A DNA stretch of 64,000 nt from Epiperipatus broadwayi (GCA_028023455.1 JAQFVV010006197.1:18721254-18785253); one strand, 5' to 3'. Shown: positions 47,847 through 59,777, numbered from the stretch's first letter. A program made the numbers and translations. Notes: a model not told the origin generated them from the letters alone.

Positions 47847-48145
47847 GATCATAGATCTTTTTCACATCTTTGGTCATATGTTTATGATTACATCCCTTCA
47901 CAAACTGTTAAAAACAGGTAGAAACTATTCCCTACCTTGTGTGAGTGGTGTAATGAAAATTACACTATGGAAAACACATCCATTATTGGATAACCTCTAA
48001 TCTAATAAAGGATTAATTTTAATGATTTTTTTTTTATTATTTTACTGTGTTTAATACTGCTTCATTTATATAATAGCAACATCAGTCATTAATTTATTCA
48101 AAATATCCTTAAGAACTGTATTGCAACACTTAACTCTGATATAGC

Positions 48146-48299
48146 TATCACAATGAGATGACTTTTAACCAACATTATTATATTTAATTCTCAAAAGACT
48201 TGAAGATTTTTGAATAGACATTTTATGACTTAGCCTATAATAAATAATCATATTTAAATTTTAAATAAGATTATTTAAATTTTAAATAAGATTATTAAT
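48146..48299 (+). repeat. Direct repeat X, left flank of the LTR element
   Basis: Matches 57361-57481 (markers TATCACAATGAGATGA, TTATATTTAATTCTCAAAAG, TTAAATTTTAAATAA) in the same orientation. It abuts the outer end of the 3' LTR. A 20-bp internal duplication explains the greater length. Confidence 0.7.
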
Positions 48300-50191
48300 T
48301 ATAATGGTAACCATGCACAGAGCAGCCTACTAGTAATGCAGATAAGTGAAAATAAGCAAACGATAGTTTTAGAGTAATCTGTTAAATAAATACTCAACCA
48401 TTATACAGTGGTAAAATTGAAGAGTAATACTTGGAGTTTGATATATATATAAATCACCACAATACAGATATTAACGACCATTCACTTCTACAACTGCACA
48501 TTCCACATTTCACACATCAGGGAGCTTGTTCTCAGAGTTATACTTTCTGTGAATCAAGTGTGTGGCAGTAATGTTATGTAATTATTAGCATGCGTTATAT
48601 AAACAAAAAATATGACAATATGCTAATTAAATATAATTAACTCATGTATTTTTAGAAAATGGAAAGTATTATAAATTATACTTGTTTTAATATATATACA
48701 AATTAAAAATTAGATAAAGTAATAAATAATAAAAATAATTTATTAATGAAAAAAAAATCAGAATATTATTTGTAGATTCCCTCTTGAATACTTCTCAAGT
48801 TGACTATCAGGACAAAAGTTCTAATTTTTTCAAACTCTAACTGTTTATTATCTTTTACTATATGTGGATATAAATAAGCATTTATTTTATATAGCGTCTG
48901 TATACGATTGTATTAAATTCAAATATCAGCCTTTCAAGCCAATTGTGCAAACGCTTTGCGAGTGTTAAAAATAAATGAATACTTTCTCACCAATGCAAGA
49001 TATAGCATTTATGCAGGAATAAAAGGAATCCCTCTTATTCCTACAACTCAAATATTTATATATGAGCAAATGTGAAGTACTTGCAAAGAAAGTGACTGTT
49101 CTATCGTCACACTTTCTTTGCCAGTACTTCAGATTTGCTCATATATAAATATTTGAGTTGTAGGAATAAGAGGGATTCCTTTTATTTCTGCATAAATGCT
49201 ATATCTTGTATTGGTGAGAAAGTATTCAATTATTATTAACACTCACAAAGCGTTTGCACAATTGGCTTGAAAGGCTGATATTTATATGTGGATATATAAA
49301 AAAAGATTATTTGTTTAATTAAAATAGTTTCACTTATAAACAAAATATACTGTGACACTTGACAATATCAAATTTCAGTTTTTTATTCTATCTTCTTTTA
49401 TAGTTCATTGTATCTTTTATTTATATTTCTTGAATATTCAAAAAATATATATAAAACATTAAATGTCTTTTCTTTAGACTATCTTACCATTGTATCTTGA
49501 AAGTCTTTCTTCATCCTTTAAACATCTTTCTGTTTTTGAATTATCACTCAAACATTGATTATAGTCACAGGTAATATTAGAATTTTATTTTGCTTGAAAC
49601 AAAAAGCTTTATTGGCAATTAATCGATAAGATTTCATTTCTCTTCCTTTTTTAACAGCTTCTAATAGTTGACAGGAAAACACTGGACAATGTACTGAGGG
49701 TAAGAGCTGATGTGCTACTTGCTTTGGTCTAATGCTCCATATTATAGAAATCTGAATATAATGAGTATTTTCATAACTTTTAATAAATCAAAGTAATTAA
49801 AATCAAAATTGACACTGTGTATAATTTTTAACTTGATAGTTCATTCTTTTTTATCTTCTAATTCTTCAAACAAGAGCGAGAGAGAGACATATCTCTTTAA
49901 TATATTATTGACATGATTTTGTTGCTTTATGTATAAATTTTTGGAATTGTCTCCTCAATGAATTTATAAAGTAATCTGTTTTCTAACTAAAAGAAAATAA
50001 TTAAATGAATATATCAGTGCATAATTATTAAATAAATAAAATCCTTCACGCAATTACTTTCTGCATGGATATTTCATTCCTCATTTGTTTATTTCCATTT
50101 TGTATGTATATACATGCATAAGCAAGCACACATGTAATTTTCCAAAATATAATCATAATGTAACTTTGGCATAGCTATGACAATGGTTACA
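48300..50191 (-). repeat. 3' LTR (contains a foldback insertion)
   Basis: About 1.48 kb of LTR once the insert at 48873-49282 is removed. Shared blocks with the 5' LTR include CTCAACCATTATA, TATTATTTGTAGATTC, CAAGTTGACTATC and CCAAAATATAATCA. The outer end has TA where the 5' LTR has CA. Confidence 0.8.
48873..49282. mobile_element. Foldback element F with 14-bp target duplication
   Basis: Inverted arms of about 175 bp (48920-49094 and 49108-49282) flank a 13-bp loop, with 47 extra bases at the left end. Perfect direct repeats TATATGTGGATATA lie at 48859-48872 and 49283-49296. The other LTR has the uninterrupted site at about 56466-56480, a paralogous empty site that proves insertion. There is no ORF and no hammerhead core. 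Confidence 0.88.
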
Positions 50192-50204
50192 TATCCCCTC
50201 CCAC
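50192..50204 (-). promoter_or_regulatory. Polypurine tract
   Basis: Minus strand GTGGGAGGGGATA lies immediately before the TGTAACC start of the 3' LTR, the position of the plus-strand primer. Confidence 0.8.
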
Positions 50205-51130
50205 AAAATGAGATAATGGTACTCTGAAACATTCCATTTCTCTTCTTAATAACACTACTCAATTAATCTAAGTGCAATTATTTTCTTGACATTTTTGTCA
50301 AATATTTTTTTTAAATTAAAGACATTCTTGCTTTCTTCGCAAATGTGATTGTATACTGTTTCTGACTCAATTTATCATCTTCCTTTTCAATAAGCTGGTA
50401 AATTCACACATATTACTGTTATAATATTTTCAAGTGTTACTTTTTGAATTCAAATCATCTACGGATCAGTCATTTTCAAGTTTGACATCTCTTTATTTTT
50501 ATTCTTTTTGTTAGAAAACCATTGTATTTTTTCACTGTTCACAATCATTAATCTATCCAACAAATCCAGTCTTCAGGCAGCAAGCCATCCTTTATCCCTA
50601 TAGAGATAAGTTTTGCCTCTTTTTAAATATTTTGTTATTGGTGGAAATATACTTTATAATGACTTAATCTATAAACTATTTTCTTCAACCTGGATTGGAA
50701 GTTTTATTTTCATCTTGCTCTTCTTTCAAGTTTTAGTTCCCTTTGGTTCACCCTCTACAAATTCAACACTGATCAATTGGTTTAAATTCAAGTTAATAGT
50801 AAAGTATTTTACATTTTGATTGCCTGTTATTATTTAACCTTTTTCTTTTATAAGCCTTATAACCTTTAACAAATTTGCTCTTAACTTTCTTCAAATGTTC
50901 TTCCTTATCAATATTCAGAAAAGTGATTCCATTTTCTTATAGAGATAAAAATCTCAAAATGTTTGTCAAACAGCAAACTATGACACTTTTTCACTTCTAT
51001 CATTATTTTTATATATTCCTGAATTAAGACTTTGTATCATTAGCATCTTAATAAAAGTGATCCATATTTAAACTTGATACTTCAGTGGTGTTTATCATTA
51101 CTACATTTGATTTTATATGTAAGGTTTCTG
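50205..51130 (-). other. LTR element internal region, unreadable
   Basis: Minus-strand translation gives short lysine-rich scraps (EHLKKVKSKFVKGYKAYKRK) but no protease, RT or integrase motif. Confidence 0.4.
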
Positions 51131-51790
51131 TTATAGATGTTTCTTTTCTTCTTTGACATTTTCAATAACTATTACATTGATGATGACTGCTTTAGGTTCA
51201 TCTTCCAGTTTTTGTAATCTCTCAGCCATGCTCAAAACTGATTCTTGAACTTGTATCTGATAGGTCTTAACAATTTCCTGTACCATGTCCTGAACATCCA
51301 AATATAATGTTTTCTCTATAGACTCCATCTTTTCCTGGACTTGTTCATTTATTTGCTTTGTCATCTCTTGCTTCAATGATTCTTTTTTTATCTTCTACAT
51401 TCTGAAAATTTTCTTTCAGATTCTTTTTTCATTTGAACATACACTTCTTTCATTTCATTATCTATTTATTTGATTTCTATCTGCACTTTTTTGTTTTTGA
51501 TCCATGTTTTTTTTATTTTGATTTATTGCTGATAGCATTTTGCCTTGTTTTTTTGTCATTCCTTTTTTACTTTTTCTCATTTCTTCTTGATTTTTTCTCA
51601 TTTCTTTTTTAATTTGTATGTACATTTCTTTCATTTCTTCTTAGTTTCTTTCTTGTTTTTTTTAATCTCTTCTATCATTTTCTTCTTTCATTATTGCTAG
51701 CAAAATTTCCAATGTCAACATGATTGCTGCTGGCTTTTGCTCTTCCAGTGTTGACATAGCTGACTTTTTATCTTCTTCTTCACATGTTAG
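51131..51790 (-). pseudogene. Gag-like coiled-coil remnant
   Basis: The last 81-codon frame (51376-51131) and broken frames upstream to 51790 encode a long charged helix with heptad-like Lys/Glu/Met content: EEEDKKSAMSTLEEQKPA, EMKEMYIQIKKEMRKNQEEM, then QEMTKQINEQVQEKMESIEK and MAERLQKLEDEP. It follows the primer-binding site by about 270 bp, the place of gag. There is no zinc knuckle. At least two stops or shifts interrupt it. Confidence 0.55.
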
Positions 51791-52044
51791 CATTAATATC
51801 TTTATATAGATATTTAACAATTTTCAATTTGTTATTCTCTTTTGTATTATTTTATTAATTAATTGCATGTTATTCTCTACCCTCGCACAACATTATTCTC
51901 ATCTTTCCTCATTCAAGTTTAATAGTGCATTCTAACTTCTGTTTTTCTGACAAAAAGTCCTATTATTTATTACATATATGTATACATACCACACACAATC
52001 ATCTTCCAATCTTCTTTATAAGAATATGATATTTGGGCTCTACA

Positions 52045-52059
52045 CATTGTTGGTGCCAA
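52045..52059 (-). promoter_or_regulatory. Primer-binding site
   Basis: Minus strand TTGGCACCAACAATG begins four bases after the CA end of the 5' LTR; TGG is the complement of the tRNA CCA end. The tRNA is not identified. Confidence 0.65.
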
Positions 52060-52185
52060 TTCATGTAATGATAACCATGCACACAGCACCCAATTGATAT
52101 TGCAGATAAATAAAAATGAGAAGCAAATGATAGTTTTAGAGTAATCTGTTAAATATATACTCAACCATTATATAGTGGTAAAATT

Positions 52186-52407
52186 GATTTGGAGTACTTT
52201 TGGTAGATATAACTTGATCCTAAAAGGAAATATGCCTATGTGTTTGAAAAGGAAGGTTTTTAACAAATGTGTTTCACCAGTTCTTACTTATGGATCTGAG
52301 ACTCAGACATTTAATAGAAGAGCAATACAGAGACTTCAGACCACTCAAAAAAGAATGAAAAGATGCATGTTGGGAGTAACAAGAAGAGATCGAAAACACA
52401 ATGTATT
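52186..52407 (+). mobile_element. Internal RTE fragment inside the LTR
   Basis: About 220 bp equal to 55226-55447 of the neighbouring RTE (thumb region, ends GACCACTCAAAAAAGAATG then AATGTAT). It has neither RTE 3' end nor tail, and about ten bases of LTR are lost at the junction, so it did not arise by ordinary target-primed insertion. Confidence 0.75.
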
Positions 52408-52448
52408 TGAGGTTAGATATATATATAAATCACCATAATACAAGTATT

Positions 52449-55400
52449 GGCTGCAGAATGGAGTTTGCTATTAACTGAAAGGAGACCCTTTGATTCCTCT
52501 TGGAGGCCTTAAAGGAACCGAGCAGGGCAAATTCCTAATGTCCACTCCATACGTTCTTGTCATTGCAGCTGTTATCACTATGTGATTATTCATATAGTAT
52601 ACGAACATGGATGGGCTGCTCACCAACATGCATTAGCCAGCGTGGTGAGTTTATTGGCTTTTTACCTCTGAGTTTAAGATCAAGAAACACCATGGTCTTT
52701 CTTCTCAGTGCCTGATAAGGCAGAATGAATGTTTGTGTAAATGATAAATATTTTTCCAATACATATATACAATTATGACAGACAAAAATAAAGCATGGCT
52801 CTTATTCCCAGGAGGCTGTAAAGTCATCAACCAAGGCAGCGGTTGGTGGCTGAAGGTGGAGGGTGCTAAGAATCCCCTGACTACGGACCCAGGCTGCCAT
52901 TTGATGACGACTTTTTATTTAGGTACTTACAACTGCAGATCACTTTCAAGTGAAGGAAGATTGCAAGAATTAGAAGAAGAACTGTCTTATATTAAATGGG
53001 ACATTGTTGGACTTTGTGAAGTTAGAAGAAAAGGTGAAGAAACAATTGATTTAAAAAGTGGACATATACTCTATTATAAAGGCACACATATTGGAAATAC
53101 AAGTGGAGTAGGATTCATTATAAATAAAAAGTGGAAGAACAATATTGTGGAGATTGATGGTATATTGGACAGAGTGGCAAGATTAGTTATACAACTTAAT
53201 AGCAGATACCAAATGCAGATAATTCAGGTTTATGCCCCAACAAGTTCTCATAGGGATGAAGTAGTAGAAGATTTTATATGGATGTACAAAAGGCTTTTGA
53301 TCAGAGTAAACAATATTTTAAAATTGTTGTGTGAGACTTTAATGCTAGAATAGGTAGACAAATGAAAGACGAAATTGCTGTAGGTAATTTTGGTTATGGT
53401 AATAGAAATGAGAGAGGATATAGACTTGTAGAGTTTGCAGAAAAAGAAAAACTTTATATTATGAATTCATTTTTTGAGAAAAATGTTAAAAGGAAATGGA
53501 CATGGAAACATCCAAATGAAGGTACAGCAGAATTGGATTATATTTTGACTAACAGAAAATACATATTTCAAGATTGTAATGTTCTTAATAAATTTAACAC
53601 AGGAAGTGATCATCGATTAGTAAGGTGTAAGTTACGTGTTAATGTAAAACTAGAGAGACAAAAATTATTAAGAAAAACAATATTTACAGTTGATATTCCT
53701 AATCTTCAGGAACATTCTAATGAATTTAAATTAGAACTTACAAATAGGTTTCAAGTGTTAGGAGATTTTGAACATGATTCAGATTTGAATGAAATTAATA
53801 TGAAAATAACTGACACACTTTTAAAAACTGCAACAAAGATAGCTGGTAGAAAAAAGTAGCAATTGACTAATAAAATTTCTACTGAGACTAGAGAATTTAT
53901 GAAAAAAAGAAGGAATATGAAGATATACAAAAATGATGTATTAAAAAGAATTGAATATCTCGAATTTTGTAAAATGGTATGGAAAAGAGTTGAAAATGAT
54001 ATAAGAAAGTATAATTGTGAAATAGCAAGGAAAGCTGTAGAAGAAAGTAAAAGTCTCAAGAATGTTAAACATTTTGGTATTGATAGGAAATTTATATCTG
54101 CAATAAGAAAAAAGGATGGAATTATTACTAAAAAGAGGGATGACATCATGAAATTGGTAGAAGATTTTTATCAATAATTATATAGTAATAAAAAACAAGT
54201 ACCTCCTATATCTGTTACATCTTCCGAATTGCCCAGAATTTTAAGTGAAGAAGTGAGACATGCAATTAAATGTATGAAGAAAGGAAAGTCTCCAGGAAAT
54301 GATGGAATTATAATTGATATATTAAAAGAAGCAGGTGAAGAAATAGAAACAATTTTAGCAAAGTTATATACCAAATGTCTAAATGATAAAAATGTACCGG
54401 AAGATTGGAAGAATGCAGTAATAATATTAATATTTAAAAAATGTGATAAAGAAGATATTAGAAATTTCAGACCTATCAGCCTTTTATCAGTTTTATATAA
54501 AAAAATTTACCAAGATAATTACAACTTGTCTACAGAGAACTTTGGATTTCCACCAACCAAGAGAACAAACTGGATTTAAAAGTGGTTTTAGTACAATAGA
54601 TCATATCCAGGTATTGAGAAAAGTCATAGAAAGGACAAATGAATATGAGTTGTCATTATGTTTTGGATTTGTAGATTATGAAAAGGCATTCGATTCTATA
54701 CACATTTCTTCAGTGATTAAAGCATTGGATCATCAAGGTATAAATCCAGGATATTGTCATATTTTAAAGAATATTTATAAAAATGCAACAGCAATAATTA
54801 GATTACATAATGATACTGGAAAAATCAACATTGAGAAAGGTGTAAGACAAGGTGACTCCATATCTCCAAAACTTTTTACAGCAGTGCTGCAAGAAGTATT
54901 TTGTGGATTAAAATGGGAAACTAAAGGAGTGAAAGTAAATGGAGAGTATTTAAGTCATTTAGATTTCACAGATGATGTAGTTGTTTTTGCAAATAATGCT
55001 TCAGAGCTGCAGGAAATGTTGCAGGAGTTAGCAGATGAAAGTAGAAAAGTAGGACTAAAGATAAATGTTAAAAAGACTAAAGTAATGTTTAATCGATTTG
55101 CTTAAAATATGAAAATAAAGATTGATTATGAAGAATTAGAAGAAGTTAACAGTTACAAATACCTTGGTCAGATTATTAATACAGATGGAAACATAATGGA
55201 GAAAATTAATAATAGAATTAAACTTAGTTGGAGTGCTTTTGGTAGAAATAACTTGATACTAAAAGGAAATATGCCTATGTGTTTGAAAAGAATGGTTTTT
55301 AACAAATGTGTTTTACCAGTTCTGACTTATGGATCTAAGACTTGGACACTTAATAGAAGAGCAATACAGAGACTTCAGACCACTCAAAGGAATATGGAGA

Positions 55401-55743
55401 GATGTATGTTGGGAGTAACAAGAAGAGATCGAAAACGCAATGTATGGGTAAGACAACAAACAGGTGTTACGGACCTTATTGAAAAAATTAAAAGATTGAA
55501 ATGGAGTTGGGCTGGACATATTGTTAGAAGAGAAGATAATAGATGGACAATTGAAATTTTAAACTGGATTGCAAAAGATTGTAAAAGACCCAGAAAGAGA
55601 CCACATGTGAGATGGATGGATGAAATAAGAAAATGTGCAGGGGTGTTGTGGAGAAGAAAAGCTAAAGATCGGAGAAGATGGATTAAACTTGGAGAGACCT
55701 TCATCCTGCAGTGGATTGATAATGGTTGATGATGATGATGATG
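52449..55743 (+). mobile_element. Full-length RTE-type LINE with 12-bp target duplication
   Basis: The 3295-bp element is bounded by perfect direct repeats AATACAAGTATT (52437-52448 and 55744-55755). It has about 325 bp of 5' leader, one ORF region with endonuclease and RT, and a 3' end made of a short TGATGA-type simple repeat instead of poly(A), a hallmark of RTE elements. Four other copies in the window (9720, 14300, 37575, 57870, plus a minus fragment at 8598) are older. Its insertion splits an LTR. Confidence 0.92.
52775..55729 (+). pseudogene. RTE endonuclease/reverse transcriptase ORF, lightly broken
   Basis: In order: endonuclease (LGTYNCRSL at about 52920, GLCEVRRKG, YAPTS, DFNARIGRQ, SDHRLVRC at about 53607), linker, RT (SPGNDGIIIDILKEA, RPISLLSVLYK, FVDYEKAFDSI, GVRQGDSISPKLF, HLDFTDDVVVFA, where the catalytic box is FTDD) and thumb to C-terminus (YKYLGQIINTDG, LTYGSKTWTLN, VRWMDEIRK). 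Breaks: a shift near 53310, TGA at about 53335 in place of the Gly of GDFN, TAG at 53857-53859, TAA at 54175-54177, a shift in an A7 run near 54505 and TAA at 55103-55105. Such ORFs are often misannotated as craniofacial development protein 2-like genes. Confidence 0.9.
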
Positions 55744-55921
55744 AATACAAGTATTAACAACCATTCACTTCAAATTTCACATATTGGGGAGCATGTTCTC
55801 AGAGCTATGGGGAAGTTTCTTTCTGTGAGTTGTGTTTGGCAGTAATGTTGTATAATTATTGATATATGTTATATAAAACAAAAGATATTATGACATAATT
55901 AACTTATAATATTGATAAGCC

Positions 55922-56237
55922 AATAAGCTAATACACATACGCTTTGCAGATGTCACTATATAAATGAATACTCCCACTTTTTCAAACACAAGATAAAGTC
56001 TTTAAGAAAATAGAATGAATCCATCTATATTTTTGACCCAACTGTATATGTATGGGAAAATCTGAAGTGTTTGAAATGAAGAGTGTAAAGTTATTAATTG
56101 ATCACTTTAAATTACTTTTTTACTACGTAAATGAATGATGCCAATGAAATTTCTAGAATTTACGATACGTCATTCTTATAATTAAACATATGTAAACAAG
56201 ACATTTATTTTTTATGTAGCACGATGTTTTTATAATC
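55922..56237 (+). mobile_element. Element F', single-arm relative of foldback F, 17-bp target duplication
   Basis: Flanks TATAATATTGATAAGCC (55905-55921) and TATAATATTAATAAGCC (56238-56254) differ at one base. Like F it starts AATAAGC, and its first 170 bp resemble one F arm (ACGCTTTGCAGATGT, AAATGAATACT, CTGAAGTGTTTG); its end resembles the 47-bp left extension of F. The other LTR lacks the insert. There is no ORF. Confidence 0.75.
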
Positions 56238-57360
56238 TATAATATTAATAAGCCTGTGTATTTTTAGAAAATGAAAAAGTATTATAAATTATACTTGCTT
56301 TAATATATATACAAATTAACAATTAGACAAAGTAATAGTAATAAAAATAATATATTAATGAAAAAAATAAATCAAAATATTATTTGTAGATTCTCTTTTA
56401 AATACTTCTCAAGTTGACTATCGGGACAAAAGTTCAAATCTTTTATAACTCTAAATGTTCATTATCTTTTGCCATATGTGGATATTAAAAAATGATTATT
56501 TGTTTAATTAAAATAGTTTCATTCCTAAACAAAATATATTATCATACTTGACAATCTCAAATTTCAGTTTTTTCTTCTATATTCTTTTATAGTTCATTAT
56601 ATCATTTATTTATTTGTCTTGAATATTTTAAAAAATATATAAAACATTAAATGTCTTTTCTTTAGACTATTTTACCATTGTGTCTTGAAAGTCTTTCTTC
56701 TTCCTTTGAATATCTTTTCATTTTTGAATTATTATTCAAACATTGAATAGAATTACATGTAGTGTATTTTATTTGCTTGAAACAAAAATCTTTCTTGGAA
56801 ATTTATCTGCAAGATTTTGTTCCTCTTCATTCGTTAGCAGTTTCTAATAGTTGTCAGGGAAAAACACTGAACAATATACTGAGGATGAGATCTGATGTGC
56901 TATCTAAAGATAATGAGTATTTTCATAACTTTTAATAAATCAAAATAATTAAAATAAAAATTGATTCTCTTGTATAATTTTTATCTTGATAGTTAAATTC
57001 TTTTTTTTCTTCTAATTTTTGAAACAAGAGCAAAAAATAGACTTATCTCTTTTATATATTGTTGACTTCATTTATAAGAAACCTTGTTGATTTAATTATA
57101 AATTTTGGGAATTGTCTTCTCAATGAATTTATAAAGTAATCTGTTTTCTAATCAAGGAAAAATTAATTAAATGAATATATTAATGCATTATAAATAGAAT
57201 ATTTGTTCACACAATTATTTTCTGCATGTGAATATTTTATTCCTTGTGTATTGATTTTTATTTTGTATGTATGTGCGTAAGCAAGCACACATTATTTTCC
57301 AAAATATAATCACAATGTAACTTTGGTATCACTTTGACAATAGTTTAACAATAATATAAA

Positions 57361-57481
57361 TATCACAATGGGATGAGTTTTACACAATATTATTATATTT
57401 AATTCTCAAAAGACATGAAGACTTACATTTTATGAATTTAGCCCATAATATTCATATTTAAATTTTAAATAAAATTATTAA
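57361..57481 (+). repeat. Direct repeat X, right flank of the LTR element
   Basis: See 48146-48299. It starts about 10 bp outside the 5' LTR end. Confidence 0.7.
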
Positions 57482-58547
57482 TGTATAAACTTTTGTGCGG
57501 TTTAGCTACTGAGACAAAAATCAACATAGTGTAATCTAAGATTAGAGATTTAAATAATTTTCTTCCAAGGATATCATACTTATGTCCATTTCCTTCATTG
57601 TTTTCTATTAACTAATCCATTTATTCAGATGTAGGTCTGATACCTGAGAAATCTAAAACATTATTTTGTGTCTTTGGTCCTCTATTGGGAAATTTTGCGG
57701 AAAACAATTTTATAGCTTTAAAAGTCACATATATTTTTTTTCTAACATTTTAATTGAAAAAAAAATTCTAGATGTCAGAATAATTGAATAAGTTAGAATT
57801 TCAAAGTACATTAAGCTCCATAATGATGTGTTCATTATATTCTTGGCAGTCTTGAACTTTATGATATTACTTCAAGAAAATATTACAAATGACTAAAAAC
57901 TTGGTTTTTTGGAAAGTTTATGATTAAAATAACAAATTAAAAGAAAAATAGAAAGTGAAGATAATTTAATCCATCTAGATATTGCATGGAATTGTTTTCA
58001 TAAATACCACATCAAAGCTTTAGAAAATGTAAAAGCTATCAAATTAAAGAACAAAAATAGAACTAAAGACAAATACAAAAAGATTAACATTTTACTCAAT
58101 AGCTTTTTTTTTTAAAAAAAAGATTGATAATGAAATGAAAAAGTTAACAACTATCCTATATAATATATTAAACAATAATAATCAAATGGTTCATTATTCA
58201 GAAGTTCATAAAAAAACTGGGCACCAAAAACTAGAAGTTGGCCACAATCCATAAACCTTAAATTTCAGAGTATTCCATTTTATCACTGCATCAAACCGTG
58301 AAGCACATTTATGAAATTAATTACAAACTTACACTTGGATAGAGTACCTTTGATATTAAAAATGTATTTTAAAAGAAATATTTTAAGTAGATGTTTTGGT
58401 TTTTCATTCATCTAGATCTGCAATTCAGACAGGCTGCAAATCATAAGAAAAGCATGGAAAAGACTGAAAGATTTAAAGAAAGAACAAAAATAGAATATAT
58501 GGCTGACAGAAAAAGTAGATTTTATTAATATCATGAGAAAAATTAAT

Positions 58548-58752
58548 CTGGACCAACTGATGATTGCTGGTTTAGCATGAAATATTTATATTGGTGATTG
58601 TTTATCTTTTGGACAAATATGTGTTCAAGTGTTTCCGTTATGAGATAGAATGGAGAGTAGCAGGTTGTGTGAAAGTCTGTGCTCATATATCCTATATATT
58701 ACATATATTGATACAGGTATATAATAAGCCTGTATTTCAGTTATTAATAGAT
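58548..58752 (+). repeat. Solo hammerhead unit, family A
   Basis: About 205 bp matching 34122-34325 (ribozyme, GTGTGAAAGTCTGTGCTCAT, TTTCAGTTATTAATAG). It lies alone in RTE copy 5, with a possible short ATTAAT duplication. Confidence 0.7.
58552..58595 (+). ncRNA. Hammerhead ribozyme A6
   Basis: Helix I ACCAA/TTGGT, core CTGATGA (58557-58563), helix II with TGCT/AGCA, GAAA (58579-58582), helix III A-U-A/U-A-U with UU loop, cleavage after UA at 58590. All pairing positions are kept although the surrounding unit is diverged. Confidence 0.75.
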
Positions 58753-58998
58753 TAATATGAAGCTGGATTAAGCATATTACTAAAACCAATGATAATGAAT
58801 GGCAACTGAAATCTTAAAATGGATTCCAAAGATTGTAAGGGGCTTAGAAAAACACCATATGTGAATGGCTGGATAGATAAAATTAAAAAAAATTAGCTGG
58901 AGTGATGTGAAATATAAAGCCATGGGTCAGAGAACTTGGATTAAACTTAAAGAGACCATCAACTGGCAATAGATTAATAATGATTTAAAATGATAATT

Positions 58999-59777
58999 TG
59001 TTTATACATTTTCAAAAATAATAAAAAAAAGCATAAGTAAATATCTGAGAATTAAGAAGTCTAATTGACACAAATACTATGTTTATATTATTTTAATCAG
59101 TTTTTTCCTAAGTTAACAGATTTTTTTTTTATAGAATTATAATATAAAAAATAGATCAGTGGAAGAGGGGATGACAACTTATCTCTAAATCAGCTTCCAT
59201 TAAATAAATGAATCTTTATCTCTTCTCAATGAGGATCAAAATATATATAAAAAAAAGTTGAGTGGGGATGAAATCTATCTTTAAATCAGCTTGCACTCAC
59301 AGAAAAAAAAAATCTATTTTTTTGAATAATGTTAAAATACAGATAAATCAGGAAGAAAAATATCTCTAAATCCTTTTGCAAAATAAAGTTTGTGATAATT
59401 TTTTTAAAAGATTTCTGTAAAACCTGAAGTATCTATTATTTACTATAATAGCAGTTACTATTTAAAAATTATTGTGTTTAATGTTAAATATATAATTTTT
59501 GCAAATTACTTTATTACATATAGATCATTTAATGTTTATTATAAAATTAAAATAATAAGATGGAATTTCTTTAATTTGTTAAACAAAAATCAATCTATTT
59601 TTAATCAATATAAAAACAAGATTCGATAAACAAATAATTTCAATTTTTAATTATAATATTGTTTGAGTACTGATGTGGGAGTATATATTATTTATTATAA
59701 ACCAGCATATAATATTTAAAAATGATAGTGTAAATGATATATATGCATATTAATTCTAATATTCTCAGGATAAAAGA
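58999..59777. other. AT-rich spacer
   Basis: Three short similar stretches with ATCTCTAAATCAGCTT/ATCTTTAAATCAGCTT/ATCTCTAAATCCTTTT at about 59180-59370 suggest a weak tandem repeat of about 90 bp. Nothing else is recognised. Confidence 0.4.

Larger units (their letters stand above)
46930..48010. repeat. Hammerhead repeat, diverged branch of family A
   Basis: A segment of about 172 bp is directly repeated at 46930-47100 and 47105-47285, recurs in part at 47530-47640 and is inverted at 47870-47990 (markers ATGGTTTCTATCTA, TTATTAGCATTCCA). The left half carries a minus-strand hammerhead (47315-47358) and the right half an inverted, damaged one (47803-47846), so the core is a palindrome of about 700 bp centred near 47590. 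There is no ORF. Confidence 0.75.
48300..57350 (-). mobile_element. LTR retrotransposon with nested insertions
   Basis: On the minus strand the order is 5' LTR (57350-52064), primer-binding site, gag-like remnant, polypurine tract and 3' LTR (50191-48300). The internal region is only about 1.87 kb, so reverse transcriptase and integrase are missing or unrecognisable and the copy is non-autonomous. LTRs start TGT(T)AA and end ATTACA/ATTATA. The 5' LTR contains an internal RTE piece, a full-length RTE and a short element; the 3' LTR contains a foldback element. Superfamily is not established; a Ty3-like origin is a guess. Confidence 0.75.
52064..57350 (-). repeat. 5' LTR, split by three insertions
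   Basis: LTR sequence is present at 52064-52185, 52408-52448, 55744-55921 and 56238-57350. The breaks are the RTE piece at 52186-52407, the full RTE at 52449-55743 and element F' at 55922-56237. Removal leaves about 1.4 kb, near the 3' LTR length. Confidence 0.8.
57870..58998 (+). pseudogene. RTE LINE copy 5, 3' half, decayed
   Basis: Collinear with about 54930-55735 of the full RTE: the VKVNGEYLSHLD-equivalent at 57945, the KKINILLN-type stretch at 58080, the RLQ-type segment at 58440 and the C-terminal DWIKLKETINWQ-like end at 58940. A hammerhead unit is inserted at about 58548-58752. Confidence 0.7.

Noticed and set aside
52775-53353. Cellular gene similar to craniofacial development protein 2
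   Set aside because: Database entries of that name in invertebrates are usually RTE endonuclease domains; here it lies in a complete RTE with target duplications.
55384-55764. Minus-strand ORF of 126 codons
   Set aside because: Antisense shadow of the RTE C-terminal region; the sense frame has the conserved motifs.
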